In this document: in pieces, positions 33,972 to 42,468 of the stretch
Layout of the letters: each line of letters starts with the position of its first letter
Position numbering within the stretch: the stretch's first letter is position 1
Program-made: the position numbers and the translations under genes
Assembly (NCBI GenBank): GCA_019670725.1
Contig: AP024629.1
Span: forward strand, 3,720,001 to 3,784,000
Direction: 5' to 3'
Source of the DNA: Alphaproteobacteria bacterium SO-S41
GTDB taxonomy: Bacteria > Pseudomonadota > Alphaproteobacteria > Micropepsales > Micropepsaceae
DNA length: 64,000 nucleotides
Notes under the pieces: model-generated
Told to the model about the DNA's origin: nothing
Databases searched by the model: none
What the model saw: only the letters and a program-made list of their open reading frames with translations

Positions 33972-34640
33972 CTATCCCGGCAGCAGATCTGTGTAGACGA
34001 AGCCGTCACGCGTAACGGTTTCGCCGGTGCGGACGGGGATGGGGTTCGCGAAGATCGGGCCGGCGGAGGCGAAGGTGTGGAATTCGCCGTTTTCGCCGCA
34101 GGGGTCGATGCCATCAGGCAGCGCATCGAGGAAGGCGTTGTCGAACACGCGGCCGCAGAAGGACGGGTCGAGGCGGGTCGGGTCGAGGGTCGCGATATGG
34201 GCGACGAGGCCGCTGGCGACCATGGCACGGGCCAGCGCCGGCGTTTCGCGGCCCCAGAGTGGAAAGACGCCGGTCATGCCGGCCTTTGCCAGATTGGCTT
34301 CGCGATAGGCGCGGATGTCGGCGAGGAAGAGATCGCCAAAGATCATGTGGGTGACGCCCTGCCCTTTCAGCGTCTCAGCCGCTGCGGCCATGCGCGCTTC
34401 GTAGACCGCGTTGGGGCACGGGGTCGGGAGCCACACTTTCAGACATGGCAGGCCGATGGCCGCGATCTGCGCGTCAAGAAGCTCGTCGCGCACGCCGTGG
34501 ATGGCGACGCGATCATGAGTCTCGCTGACCGTGGTGAGGAGGCCGACAATGTCGAGCTCGCCGGCCTGCTGTGCCGCATGGAGCGCGAAGGCGCTGTCCT
34601 TGCCGGAGCTCCAGGACATGACGGCTTTGGGTTTGGTCAT
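33972..34640 (-). CDS. PP-loop ATPase, diphthine--ammonia ligase-like (adenine nucleotide alpha hydrolase)
   Basis: The 222-residue protein has the ATP-pyrophosphatase loop SWSSGKDSAFALHAAQ near residue 10 and the family segments VSETHDRVAIHGV, FGDLFLADIRAYRE and GENGEFHTFASAGPIF. Archaeal and eukaryotic relatives amidate diphthine on elongation factor 2, a modification bacteria lack, so the substrate here is unknown; related bacterial proteins are annotated as MJ0570-type ATP-binding proteins. The ATG giving MTKPKAVMSW fits the conserved N-terminus. Confidence 0.85.
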   Translation of the reverse strand: MTKPKAVMSWSSGKDSAFALHAAQQAGELDIVGLLTTVSETHDRVAIHGVRDELLDAQIAAIGLPCLKVWLPTPCPNAVYEARMAAAAETLKGQGVTHMIFGDLFLADIRAYREANLAKAGMTGVFPLWGRETPALARAMVASGLVAHIATLDPTRLDPSFCGRVFDNAFLDALPDGIDPCGENGEFHTFASAGPIFANPIPVRTGETVTRDGFVYTDLLPG

Positions 34641-34705
34641 GCCGCGTTGTGGGCGAGCACGCGTGGTGAGGCAAGGTGTTGGATCGGGCGGATATGCCCC
34701 CCTCT

Positions 34706-34758
34706 GCCGCTCTCGGCCAAGCCGAGAGCGGCTGTCTCCCCCCCGCAAGCGGGGGGAG
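34706..34758 (-). terminator. Two consecutive hairpins after the ZnuD-like gene
   Basis: A perfect 12-base stem GCCGCTCTCGGC/GCCGAGAGCGGC with a three-base loop (34706-34732) is followed by a C-run/G-run hairpin CTCCCCCC/GGGGGGAG (34736-34758). Both lie just beyond the stop of the minus-strand receptor gene and would stop its transcript or stabilise its 3' end. No long T-run is present. Confidence 0.5.
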
Positions 34759-34769
34759 CAACGGATTTG

Positions 34770-36692
34770 TTAGTAGCTGGCTGAAATCGCCACGCGGATG
34801 GAGCGGCCGGGGCGGGGGAGTTCGTCTTTCAGGAACGAGGCGTGGACGCGGACGAGTTCGTCGGTGAGGTTGCGGCCGTCGAGCAGCAGCGTCACGTCCT
34901 CGCCTTCGAACGGCCGCCAGGCGAGATGGGCGTTGAGGACGGTAGAGCCGGGCGTGGTGGTTTCGAACGCGGCGACGTCGTCCTGTTCGGCGATGTCGAC
35001 CATTTCGACGCGCGCGGTGACGGCGTCGCTTTCGGCTTCGAGGCCGAGCGTCACGGTGCTGGGCGGGATGCGCGGCAGGTCGCCACCGCCCTTGAATTCG
35101 GCGCGCACGAGATCGGCCGCGACATCGGCCTTGAAGGTGAAGCCGCCGGCCTGGCCGAGGCGCACCGAGGCCGAGATCTCGCCGCCGGTGAAGGTCGCGT
35201 CGCGCTGGACGAAGGCGAATTCGGGGATGGTGTCGCCGTCGTCCAGCTCGACATCCGTGCCGGTGGGGGTGAGCGCGATATAGCCGTCGAAGCCAATGCG
35301 GTAGACGTTGAGTTCCGCCGTCCAGATATCTGAGCCGTAGCGGAGCGAGCCTTCGAGCGAGGTCGCGGTCTCGAGCCCGAGCGAGGCGTCGCCGACCTCG
35401 AACGCGCCGGTCGCGAGGTGGGGACCGTTGGCGAAGAGCTCGACATTGGTCGGCGCGCGTTCGGTGCGCGCGACGGTGAGGCCGGCGAACCAGTTTTCCG
35501 ACGGGCGCCAGAACGCGCCGAGCGAGGCGCTGACGGGGGTGAAGTCGCGCGTGCCGATCACGGCATTGTCGAGATCACGATGCTCGATGCGGAGGCCGCC
35601 TTCGACGCCCCAGGTGCCGGTGTCCCAGCGCTGGACGGTGAAGAGGCCGACATCCTTGGTCACCGTGGGCGCGATGAAGGATTCATCGCCGACCGCGGAG
35701 AAATCGGTGCGGCTGAACTGCAGGCCGGTGGCGCCGGTCAGGCGGTCCTCGCTCTGGCCGTTATGGAGTTCGATGCGGCCTTCATAGCCCTGATTGGCGA
35801 AGACGGTGCCGGCCTCGCCGGTGCCTTCGAATTCGGTGTGGGCGTAGTCGGAGACCTGGCCGGCAAAATCGAGCCGGGTGAAGGGGCCAAGGTCGAGCTT
35901 CACGTCGCCGCGGGCCTCGTAGCGGGTCTGTTCCAGTTCGATATGGCCGCCGAGCTCGCCGGGGGCTTCGGGCGGGAGGCCGTAGGAGGTTTCGAAGCGC
36001 TTGGCGCCCGCGCCGACAAAGCCCCAGTCCTTCACCAGCGAGAGGCCGCCGGCATAGGAGCGCGTGGAGACGAAGGAGTTGATCATGCGGCCGATGGGCG
36101 TGTCGTAGTCGCCGGTCTCGCGCGCCGACCAGTCGAGATTGAGCGCGACGTCGCCGGCCGCGGCGGTGCCGCCGAGGCCGCCCTGCCAGCCGTCGTCGAC
36201 GGAGGAGTAGGAGACGAGACCTCGGGTCGCCCAGCCGCGTTCAGGCAGGCGCGTCGGGATCGTCTCGTCGATCACGTTGACGACGCCGCCGACCGCGTTG
36301 CCGCCATAGGCGAGCGCCGCCGCGCCGCGCAGGACCTCGATGCGGCGGGCGTCGAGCGGGTCGGCGCCGACGGCGTGGTCGGGGCTGGCCGAGGAGGCGT
36401 CGATCGTACCGATGCCGTTTTCGAGCACGCGGATGCGGTCATCGCCGAGGCCCCTGATGATCGGGCGGCCGGCGCCGGCGCCGTAGAAGGTGCTGGAGAC
36501 GCCGGGGAGGCCGGAGAGGACTTCGCCGATCGAGGTGTTGAGCCGGGTGACGATGGCGTCGCGCTTCAGGACCGTCGCGCCCTGCAGGCTTTCGATGCGA
36601 GAGCCTTCGAGGGGCGCGGTGACCACGACCTCCTCGTCGGCGGCGATGGCGGTTCCGGCGAGCAGGAGGGCAGCGAGAGCGAAGCGCGACAT
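34770..36692 (-). CDS. znuD: TonB-dependent outer-membrane receptor, ZnuD-like (zinc)
   Basis: The 640-residue receptor has a signal peptide (LAALLLAGTAIAADEE), a plug domain with PGVSSTFYGAGAGRPIIRGLGDDRIRVL (in part: GRPIIRGLGDDRIRVLENG) and IEVLRGAAALAYGGNAVGGVVNVID, and a 22-stranded barrel ending HASFLKDELPRPGRSIRVAI. The His-x-SFLKD...PGR end is characteristic of ZnuD-type zinc receptors. GGAGAC precedes the ATG. A Zur-box-like dyad 38 bp upstream of the start supports zinc-dependent control. Substrate assignment rests on these two signs together. Confidence 0.85.
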   Translation of the reverse strand: MSRFALAALLLAGTAIAADEEVVVTAPLEGSRIESLQGATVLKRDAIVTRLNTSIGEVLSGLPGVSSTFYGAGAGRPIIRGLGDDRIRVLENGIGTIDASSASPDHAVGADPLDARRIEVLRGAAALAYGGNAVGGVVNVIDETIPTRLPERGWATRGLVSYSSVDDGWQGGLGGTAAAGDVALNLDWSARETGDYDTPIGRMINSFVSTRSYAGGLSLVKDWGFVGAGAKRFETSYGLPPEAPGELGGHIELEQTRYEARGDVKLDLGPFTRLDFAGQVSDYAHTEFEGTGEAGTVFANQGYEGRIELHNGQSEDRLTGATGLQFSRTDFSAVGDESFIAPTVTKDVGLFTVQRWDTGTWGVEGGLRIEHRDLDNAVIGTRDFTPVSASLGAFWRPSENWFAGLTVARTERAPTNVELFANGPHLATGAFEVGDASLGLETATSLEGSLRYGSDIWTAELNVYRIGFDGYIALTPTGTDVELDDGDTIPEFAFVQRDATFTGGEISASVRLGQAGGFTFKADVAADLVRAEFKGGGDLPRIPPSTVTLGLEAESDAVTARVEMVDIAEQDDVAAFETTTPGSTVLNAHLAWRPFEGEDVTLLLDGRNLTDELVRVHASFLKDELPRPGRSIRVAISASY

Positions 36693-36729
36693 GGCGGTCT
36701 CCGGGTGCGGGAGAATGCCGGATATAGTA

Positions 36730-36744
36730 TGTTATATCATAACA
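36730..36744. promoter_or_regulatory. Putative Zur operator TGTTAT-ATC-ATAACA
   Basis: This perfect 6-3-6 dyad matches the GTTAT...ATAAC pattern known for alphaproteobacterial Zur sites and lies 38 bp ahead of the ZnuD-like start, where a repressor would block transcription. It stands out in an otherwise GC-rich genome. Confidence 0.7.
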
Positions 36745-36801
36745 CAATGGGATTGTGCGGTGCGGGAGGGGTGGCGGGATCCTGCGATGAGATTTGGGCT
36801 C

Positions 36802-36923
36802 AATTGTCATCCCGGCCGCGACGCAGCGAAGAGCCGGGACCCAGGTGACTGGGCTCCGGCGCTTGCGGCCTCTGGGTCGCGGGTCTCGGACGCCTGACGG
36901 CGGCATCGCCCGGGATGACAATT
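36802..36923. repeat. Long intergenic palindrome (GTCAT...ATGAC family), copy 2
   Basis: Terminal inverted repeats of 14 perfect bases (AATTGTCATCCCGG and its complement) enclose the same internal sequence as copy 1, including CCCAG-GTGA-CTGGG. It lies between the ZnuD-like promoter and the phytase stop. It contains no gene. Confidence 0.85.
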
Positions 36924-36940
36924 AGGGGGAGACGGCGGCC

Positions 36941-37993
36941 TTAAGGCAGCGCCAAGGCTTTTTTCACGTCGCGCCAGTCGACGAGTTTATAGTTCTGCTG
37001 TTTGCCGTCGCCGTCGTCGGTGTCGTGCATCGAGATGGCGCCGTTGGGGTATGGGCCGATGGGGCCGGACCAGGCGTCGATGCCGTCGGTGACGGTGACG
37101 TTGTCGATGGCGCCGCCTTCGACGGCGAAGCGGCCCTTGTAAGTGTAGGTCGCGCCCTCGATCAGCCAGACCGGATAGGTGCTGTCGCCCTGGCTGGAGG
37201 CGATGAGGTATTTATGCGGGCCGTCGCGCATGATGGTGAGACCTTCGACGTCGTCGGTGAGGACCTTCTTGTCGACGCCGTAGACGAGCGTCGGCGTGCT
37301 GGGCGTCTTGGGGTCGAAGTCGAAGCGCCAGATGCCGCGGTCTTCCTCGCCGAGATAGAAGACCTGCGCCTCGTCATCAACGACGCAGCCTTCGGTCTGG
37401 GTCGCGACCTTCATGGTGCGTTCCAGCGTGGCGATAGGGCCCTTGGGGCCAGCGGTGACGCGGTACTGGCGCGCCTCGCCGTTCTTGTTGTTGGGCATGA
37501 GGTAGATCGCGTCGCCGCGCTTGCCCATGCAGAAGCCGTAGGGCTCGCCCATGTCGGTGGGAATGAAGCCGTAGGACGCGACCTTCAGCGTCGCGGGATC
37601 GAGCAGGTAGGTGACGATGCCGAAGCGGGCGCGTTCGGCGGCGGCGATGAGGACGTAACTCTTGCCGTCGACCACGAAGCCGTCGCGGAGATCGACATTG
37701 TTGAGCGGGCCATCGGGGAAGAACTGGCGCATCGTGCCGTCGAGATTGTGGACATAGAGACCGTCGGTCTTGTCGGTGCCGATCCAGAGCGCGCGCGAAG
37801 GGTCTTTCGCATCGGCCCACAACACGGGATCGTCGGCATCCACGGTCGGGTCGGTGGTGACGATCGTTTCCGCAACCGCCGCGACAGGCTTTGCGGGATC
37901 GCCAAGCGCGGCAGAGCCTTGGGGGATTTGCACGTCCGGCGTGGCGCACGCACCCAGCGGAATCAGGACGGATAACAGCAAGGCGCAGCGCAT
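36941..37993 (-). CDS. Beta-propeller phytase, predicted lipoprotein
   Basis: Phytases release phosphate from myo-inositol hexakisphosphate. The 350-residue protein has a lipoprotein signal (LLSVLIPLGAC) and the calcium-dependent beta-propeller phytase sequence: DADDPVLWADAKDPSRALWIGTDKTDGLYVHNLDG (in part: DDPAIW-like DDPVLW, then GTDKTDGLYVHNL), NNVDLRDGF, DMGEPYGFC, EGCVVDDEAQVFYLGEEDRGIWRF (in part: GCVVDDE and LGEEDRGIW) and DDVEGLTIM. These blocks carry the acidic calcium ligands. It is divergent from a TonB receptor, the usual pairing for phytate use. Confidence 0.93.
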   Translation of the reverse strand: MRCALLLSVLIPLGACATPDVQIPQGSAALGDPAKPVAAVAETIVTTDPTVDADDPVLWADAKDPSRALWIGTDKTDGLYVHNLDGTMRQFFPDGPLNNVDLRDGFVVDGKSYVLIAAAERARFGIVTYLLDPATLKVASYGFIPTDMGEPYGFCMGKRGDAIYLMPNNKNGEARQYRVTAGPKGPIATLERTMKVATQTEGCVVDDEAQVFYLGEEDRGIWRFDFDPKTPSTPTLVYGVDKKVLTDDVEGLTIMRDGPHKYLIASSQGDSTYPVWLIEGATYTYKGRFAVEGGAIDNVTVTDGIDAWSGPIGPYPNGAISMHDTDDGDGKQQNYKLVDWRDVKKALALP

Positions 37994-38158
37994 GAAAAAT
38001 TCTCTCGTTTCCGTCGGCGTCGCCGCGTGGCTAACGCACGGCAAGCCCTGCTGCCAAGCGGGATTCGCGCGCGTCATCAAATGGTCAAATCATCGTAACG
38101 GCGGCGTCATCCCCGTCCGTCACCCGACGCCTCGCAACAACCCGGGGGACGTTGAGCG

Positions 38159-40351
38159 ATGTCGATGCATGCCTTCATGAGAACCTTGCTGTGCGGCGCA
38201 ACCGCATTGGTGGCGCCCGCGGGCGCGCAGGAAATTGAAATGGCGGCGGCCGACGAAGAGATCGTGGTCACCGGCCAGATCATCTATCGCAATCGCAGCA
38301 ACACGACGGCGCCCGTGCTGACCTACGGCCTCGACTATTTCGAGCGCTTCGAGCCGTTGACGGTCGGCGACATGCTGAAGCGCGTGCCGAGCGCGGTATT
38401 CACCTCTGACGTCATCGAGTTCGACGGGTTGCGCCTGCGCGGCCTCGACAGCGCCTACAGCCAGATCCTGATCAACGGCAAGAAGACGCCCGGGCCTGGT
38501 GTCGACCGCTCATTCTTCGTCGACCGCATTCCCGCCGAACTGGTGGAAAAGATCGAGATCGTGCGCTCCTCGAGCGCCGATCGCCCCGCCGAAGGCATCG
38601 GTGGCGCGCTGAATATCGTTCTGAAGGACGCCTATACGTTCGAAGGCGTGTTCGTGAAGGCGGGCGTGCTGCATTTCGACGACGGCGACGCGAAGGGTAC
38701 GGGCGGCGTGCTGTGGGGCGGCAAGATCGGCGATGCGGCCTTTACGCTCGGTCTCAACGTCCAGGGGCGCCACAACCCGAAGACCAAGGTCACCAATTTC
38801 TACGAGCCCGACGGTACCTTCGCCGACGAGCAGGAACTGGAAAGCGATGTCCGCGACGGCACGGACAGCTCGTTCAGCGCCTCGCTGACTGCGCCCATCG
38901 GCAACGCGACGCTGGAGCTCTCGGCCTCCTATGTCGATACCAATCGTGACGAGAACGAGTATGTCACGGCGTGGGAGGACGATCCGCTGGAGCTCGGCGG
39001 GATCGAGGCGCAGTCGGAGGATATCTCGCAGAAGAACATGACCTTCGACGCGAAGCTGACGCTGCCCTGGAGCGCCGGCACGACGATCATCGAAGGCGGC
39101 TATGCGAAGTTCGACGAGTTCACGGCCTCGACCGAATTCGAGGCCGACCCCGGCGATCCGCTGGAGCCTACGGCGCTGGAGACCATCGACACCGTGGACG
39201 ATGAGGTGAGCTTCACGCTGGCGCATGCGTTCACGCTGGGCGAAACGGCGGAGCTGAAACTCGGCGTCGACATCCTGCAGAAGAACCGCACGGCGCGCGA
39301 CACCGCCACCGAGTATGACGACGGCGACCTGGAAGACGAGACCAGCCCGCGCGCGCAGTACGATATCGACGAAAGCCGGATCGACCCGTTCGCCAAGGCG
39401 ACGTGGAAGCCGAGCGATGCGCTGGCGATCGAGGCTGGCATCCGTGTCGAGACGACGAAGATGGATGTGACGGGCAGCGAAGGCGGCGCGTCGACGGACG
39501 AGACTTTCTTCGCGCCGTCGCTGCATGTGCGCTATGCGCTGAGCGATAATGACCGTCTGACCTTCTCGGTGGCGCGCAACCAGCGCCGGCCGGATTTCGA
39601 CCTGATCGCGCCATTCCGCGTTGAAGAAGAGCCGGGCGATGAGGATGAGTTCATCGGCAACCCGCTGCTAAAGCCGGAAACCGCATGGGGCTTCGATGCC
39701 GGCTATGAACGCCGGTTGGGCACGCGCGGCATTATCGGCGTCAACGCATTCTATCGGAAGATCGACGATGTCATCGAGTTCGTTTCGACGGGCGAGGACG
39801 CCGAGGAAGGCGGGCTCGTCTACACCGCCGCCAACGTGAATGACGGCGAAGTGTGGGGCGTGGAGCTCGACCTTTCCACGCCCCTCGACTTCATCGGCAT
39901 GGAGGAGACGGGCGTCTTCCTGAACCTCTCGTGGCTCGACTCCAGCATCGTCGATCCCGTCACCGGCGAGGACCGCAAGTTCCAGAACCAGCCGGACTTC
40001 GTCTACAATGTCGGCTTCATCCAGAACCTGCCAGAATTCGGCGGCGCGTTCGGCGCGACCTATCGCAAGCAAAGCGAGGCGATGCAGCTCGTGCTCGGCG
40101 AGCGGCGCTTCACGGCCTATGACGGCGACCTCGAAGTCTTCGTCGAGAAGCGGATCGGCGACAACATCACGCTGCGCCTGACCGGCAGCAATCTGCTGGA
40201 CCAGGAGAAGCGCGAGGACATCTACAATTTCGACGGCGACAGCGCCGAAGAGATCGCCGAAGCGATGATCGAGAACGATGTCGACGAGATCGAACGCGAA
40301 GGCGAGAAGTCCGGCCCGGTGATCCAGCTGATCCTGCGCGCGGCGTTCTGA
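38159..40351 (+). CDS. TonB-dependent receptor paired with phytase
   Basis: The 730-residue outer-membrane receptor has a signal peptide (LLCGATALVAPAGAQ), a plug with DEEIVVTGQ, VGDMLKRVPSAVF, GLRLRGLDSAYSQILINGK and VEKIEIVRSSSADRPAEGIGGALNIVLKD (in part: IGGALNIVLKD), and a barrel rich in Asp and Glu that ends in Phe. It belongs to the group with the RxSSADRPAEGIGG plug end. Divergent expression with a phytase suggests uptake of phytate or of its breakdown products under phosphate limitation; this is inference from context. The first of three close ATGs was used. Confidence 0.88.
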   Translation: MSMHAFMRTLLCGATALVAPAGAQEIEMAAADEEIVVTGQIIYRNRSNTTAPVLTYGLDYFERFEPLTVGDMLKRVPSAVFTSDVIEFDGLRLRGLDSAYSQILINGKKTPGPGVDRSFFVDRIPAELVEKIEIVRSSSADRPAEGIGGALNIVLKDAYTFEGVFVKAGVLHFDDGDAKGTGGVLWGGKIGDAAFTLGLNVQGRHNPKTKVTNFYEPDGTFADEQELESDVRDGTDSSFSASLTAPIGNATLELSASYVDTNRDENEYVTAWEDDPLELGGIEAQSEDISQKNMTFDAKLTLPWSAGTTIIEGGYAKFDEFTASTEFEADPGDPLEPTALETIDTVDDEVSFTLAHAFTLGETAELKLGVDILQKNRTARDTATEYDDGDLEDETSPRAQYDIDESRIDPFAKATWKPSDALAIEAGIRVETTKMDVTGSEGGASTDETFFAPSLHVRYALSDNDRLTFSVARNQRRPDFDLIAPFRVEEEPGDEDEFIGNPLLKPETAWGFDAGYERRLGTRGIIGVNAFYRKIDDVIEFVSTGEDAEEGGLVYTAANVNDGEVWGVELDLSTPLDFIGMEETGVFLNLSWLDSSIVDPVTGEDRKFQNQPDFVYNVGFIQNLPEFGGAFGATYRKQSEAMQLVLGERRFTAYDGDLEVFVEKRIGDNITLRLTGSNLLDQEKREDIYNFDGDSAEEIAEAMIENDVDEIEREGEKSGPVIQLILRAAF

Positions 40352-40408
40352 GGCGGCGCATAGCTGCACAAGAGTGCGGGGCGGTGCGATGCGCCGCCCC
40401 GTTTTCTT

Positions 40409-40539
40409 TGTCATCGCCGGATTCATTCCGGCGACCCCTGCCGAGGCACTCGCCGACGGCCGATCGTGCCGCCAAAGCGGCACGCGCAAAGGATCGAGCA
40501 ACGGAACGAGGGGTCGCCGGAACAGGTCCGGCGATGACA
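40409..40539. repeat. Long intergenic palindrome (GTCAT...ATGAC family), copy 3
   Basis: Outer arms TGTCATCGCCGGA and its complement are perfect over 13 bases, and a second nested pair TTCCGGCGACCCCT/AGGGGTCGCCGGAA lies inside. The centre differs from copies 1 and 2, so only ends and architecture are shared. Confidence 0.8.
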
Positions 40540-40663
40540 GTTTTAGATTGGGCCGCGGAGCTTCGAACCACGCAGGGTGTGGCGAGAGATGCGTCCTTCG
40601 AGACGCGGCCGTTGGCCGCTCCTCAGGAGGTCGGGCATTTTGATTGGTGGGTTGAGGGGTATG

Positions 40664-40701
40664 CCAAAAAGCAAAATCGGCGACGTGGCCCCGTCGCCGA
40701 T
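40664..40701 (-). terminator. Rho-independent terminator for a minus-strand transcript
   Basis: A perfect 10-base stem ATCGGCGACG/CGTCGCCGAT with a six-base loop is followed on the minus strand by TTTGCTTTTT. No minus-strand protein gene ends here, so it must terminate something else: the structured RNA candidate just upstream. Confidence 0.75.
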
Positions 40702-41215
40702 CCGCTTCTGCTCTCCGGCATCACGCTCGCCGTTGCCGGCCGCCAATGCCCTATTCAGCTCTCCGCCGCCGCAACCTTCGGGTGATCTCTTTCGACCTCA
40801 CCTTACCGTTCCAACTGCCCCGGCAGCATCCCTTGCGGGACCATCCACCGCAGCTGAGCCAATGACCCGTTGCCAGACCATCCTCTCCGAAGCTCGATCG
40901 TAGGGGCCAGACGTCGCGCCTCCGATCTCGCCGCGCCGGCCTTGCGGCCCCCGCTTGCGCCCTCTTAACGGTGTTAGCCCACCGTTTCGGGTCCATGGAC
41001 CGATGCGTCCGCCTTGCGGCCTTCCGCACCGGAGATCTTCCCGTTCGCGATCTACACGAGGCTGTGACACCCCTTTCCACCGCGCCCGCCGGGAACCGTC
41101 GCTCCCGTGGATCTCAAAGGATTCTCGCGCCAATCTCCGGCTTTCGCCGGAAGGTTTCGATCAACCTCGCAAGAAGCCTCTCGCCGTTTCGCAAAACCGT
41201 CAATCAGGTGATTGG
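40702..41215 (-). ncRNA. Candidate long structured noncoding RNA, type not recognised
   Basis: The gene-free stretch between the TonB receptor and the next protein gene is 973 bp. On the minus strand it is full of short hairpins with GNRA-type tetraloops: TCCGGC-GAAA-GCCGGA (41136-41151), GGCC-GCAA-GGCC (40938-40949) and TCCC-GCAA-GGGA (40829-40840), plus AACGGTG/CACCGTT (40967-40986) and the palindrome GGTCCATGGACC (40990-41001). It ends in a clear terminator. Open frames here are Arg/Gly-rich without protein character. Landmarks of RNase P RNA, tmRNA, 6S and SRP RNA were looked for and not found. The 5' end is only estimated. Confidence 0.45.
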
Positions 41216-41324
41216 GTTATGCACCGAGGTATCCACATGAATCTGAATTCACGCCTGAACGCCTTGACCGGCCCTTCCACACAAGGGCCTTAGTGCCGAC
41301 ATAAAGGGCCAGCATCAGGGCGTT

Positions 41325-41996
41325 GTGACCGCACTCAGTTATCAGGACTGGTCTGGTGAAACGCCGCGCGACAATGCGCGGCCGCAGCTGCCGCTGTGGG
41401 CGGCGCTGTCGATCCTGGTCCATCTGCTGATCGTCGCGTGGATTCTGATGGCGCCCGATCCGCCGCCGCTGACGATGGCGAATCGCTCGATCCAGGACCG
41501 GCCGGCGATCGACATCGTGGCGCTGCCGCCGGCGCCGGTGGATGCGACGCCGCTGCCCGATAACGTGACGCCCGACCGGCCGACCCTGACGCCGCCGCCG
41601 CGCAAGCTGGATGCGATGTCGGATGTGCCGACCGTGCCGCACGATGTCGTCGATCCCCGGGCGCTGGAGGAGTTCCTGCGGCGCCAGGCGCTGCGCGACA
41701 AGGAAACGGCGGGCGGCCAGGGGTCGACCTGGACGACGTGCAGCCTGCTGTCGCCCGAGCGCCGCCTGCTGGAGCCGGCCTGCGACGGGATGATGATCAA
41801 GCCGGGTTCGGCGCCGGGCGTCGCGGCCAGCCTGCAGCCACCGGATGCGGCGACGCTGGCGGCGATCCAGAAGTTCAACAAGCCGCGCACCGCCCAGGAC
41901 GAGGCCGATGCGATCGGCGACAACGACACCAATACCGACGGCTCGTACCGCAACCAGACGGACGAGGTGTACGGGAAGATGCCCTGGGAGAAATGA
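41325..41996 (+). CDS. Hypothetical single-pass inner-membrane protein
   Basis: The 223-residue protein starts at GTG, has one transmembrane segment (LWAALSILVHLLIVAWILM, about residues 25-43) and then a long proline-rich periplasmic stretch, a layout like TonB or energy-transducing proteins. The C-terminal half has two Cys (TWTTCSLLSPERRLLEPACDG), possibly a disulfide, and ends YGKMPWEK. No family recognised. It could span the periplasm; TonB's characteristic C-terminal domain is missing. The preceding 973 bp holds a structured RNA candidate. Confidence 0.75.
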   Translation: MTALSYQDWSGETPRDNARPQLPLWAALSILVHLLIVAWILMAPDPPPLTMANRSIQDRPAIDIVALPPAPVDATPLPDNVTPDRPTLTPPPRKLDAMSDVPTVPHDVVDPRALEEFLRRQALRDKETAGGQGSTWTTCSLLSPERRLLEPACDGMMIKPGSAPGVAASLQPPDAATLAAIQKFNKPRTAQDEADAIGDNDTNTDGSYRNQTDEVYGKMPWEK

Positions 41997-42039
41997 CGCG
42001 GCTTGGCGGCGGGGCGGCGCGCCGCTAGACACGGGCGTC

Positions 42040-42468
42040 ATGACATCATCCTCGTCTCATCCCACCTTGCCCGGCTATCAGCCGATGGGGGCCGCTTCCG
42101 GCTTCAACACCTATGTCGGCGCGTTCCTGGTCGATCCCGCCAAGGCGGCGGGGACGCCTGAGCGTTTCGCCTTCCTGCCCGAGCCCAAGCACCTCAACGG
42201 CGGCGGGGCGCTGCATGGCGGGCTGCTGATGACGCTGGCCGATACGTTTCTGGGGTTCACCGTGCAGGAGGCGGCCTCGCCCGGCATGGCCTCGACCGTG
42301 ACGCTGAACACCGACTTCCTGGCTGGCGGCACGGCGGATGCGCCGGTCTTCGCGGAGGCGACGATCACGCGGAAGACGCGCTCGCTGATCTTCGTGTCGG
42401 GCACCCTCACCCAGAGCGGGCGGCTGCTGATGACCGCGACCGGCATCTGGAAGGTGCTGGGCGCATGA
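42040..42468 (+). CDS. PaaI-type hotdog thioesterase, first of a pair
   Basis: A 142-residue hotdog-fold acyl-CoA thioesterase. LNGGGALHGGLLMTLADTFLG has the HGG loop and helix of the PaaI family, in which the Asp further along the helix acts in catalysis; TVTLNTDFLAGG and ATITRKTRSLIFVSGTL follow. Its stop overlaps the start of a second, related gene (ATGA). The two may form a heterodimer or heterotetramer, which is inference. The substrate is unknown. Confidence 0.85.
   Translation: MTSSSSHPTLPGYQPMGAASGFNTYVGAFLVDPAKAAGTPERFAFLPEPKHLNGGGALHGGLLMTLADTFLGFTVQEAASPGMASTVTLNTDFLAGGTADAPVFAEATITRKTRSLIFVSGTLTQSGRLLMTATGIWKVLGA

Noticed and set aside
40751-41133. Minus-strand frames of about 110 codons in the 41-kb gene-free region
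   Set aside because: Two overlapping frames of similar length are both Arg/Gly-rich with no conserved pattern; a structured RNA explains the region better.
40702-41215. Identification of the structured region as RNase P RNA or tmRNA
   Set aside because: Neither strand shows the GAGGAAAGTCC block of RNase P RNA, nor a tmRNA tag frame and acceptor arm.
41211-41237. DnaA-box-like TTATGCACC and GTATCCACA, suggesting an origin
   Set aside because: Only two imperfect matches, no AT-rich unwinding region and no origin-linked genes nearby.
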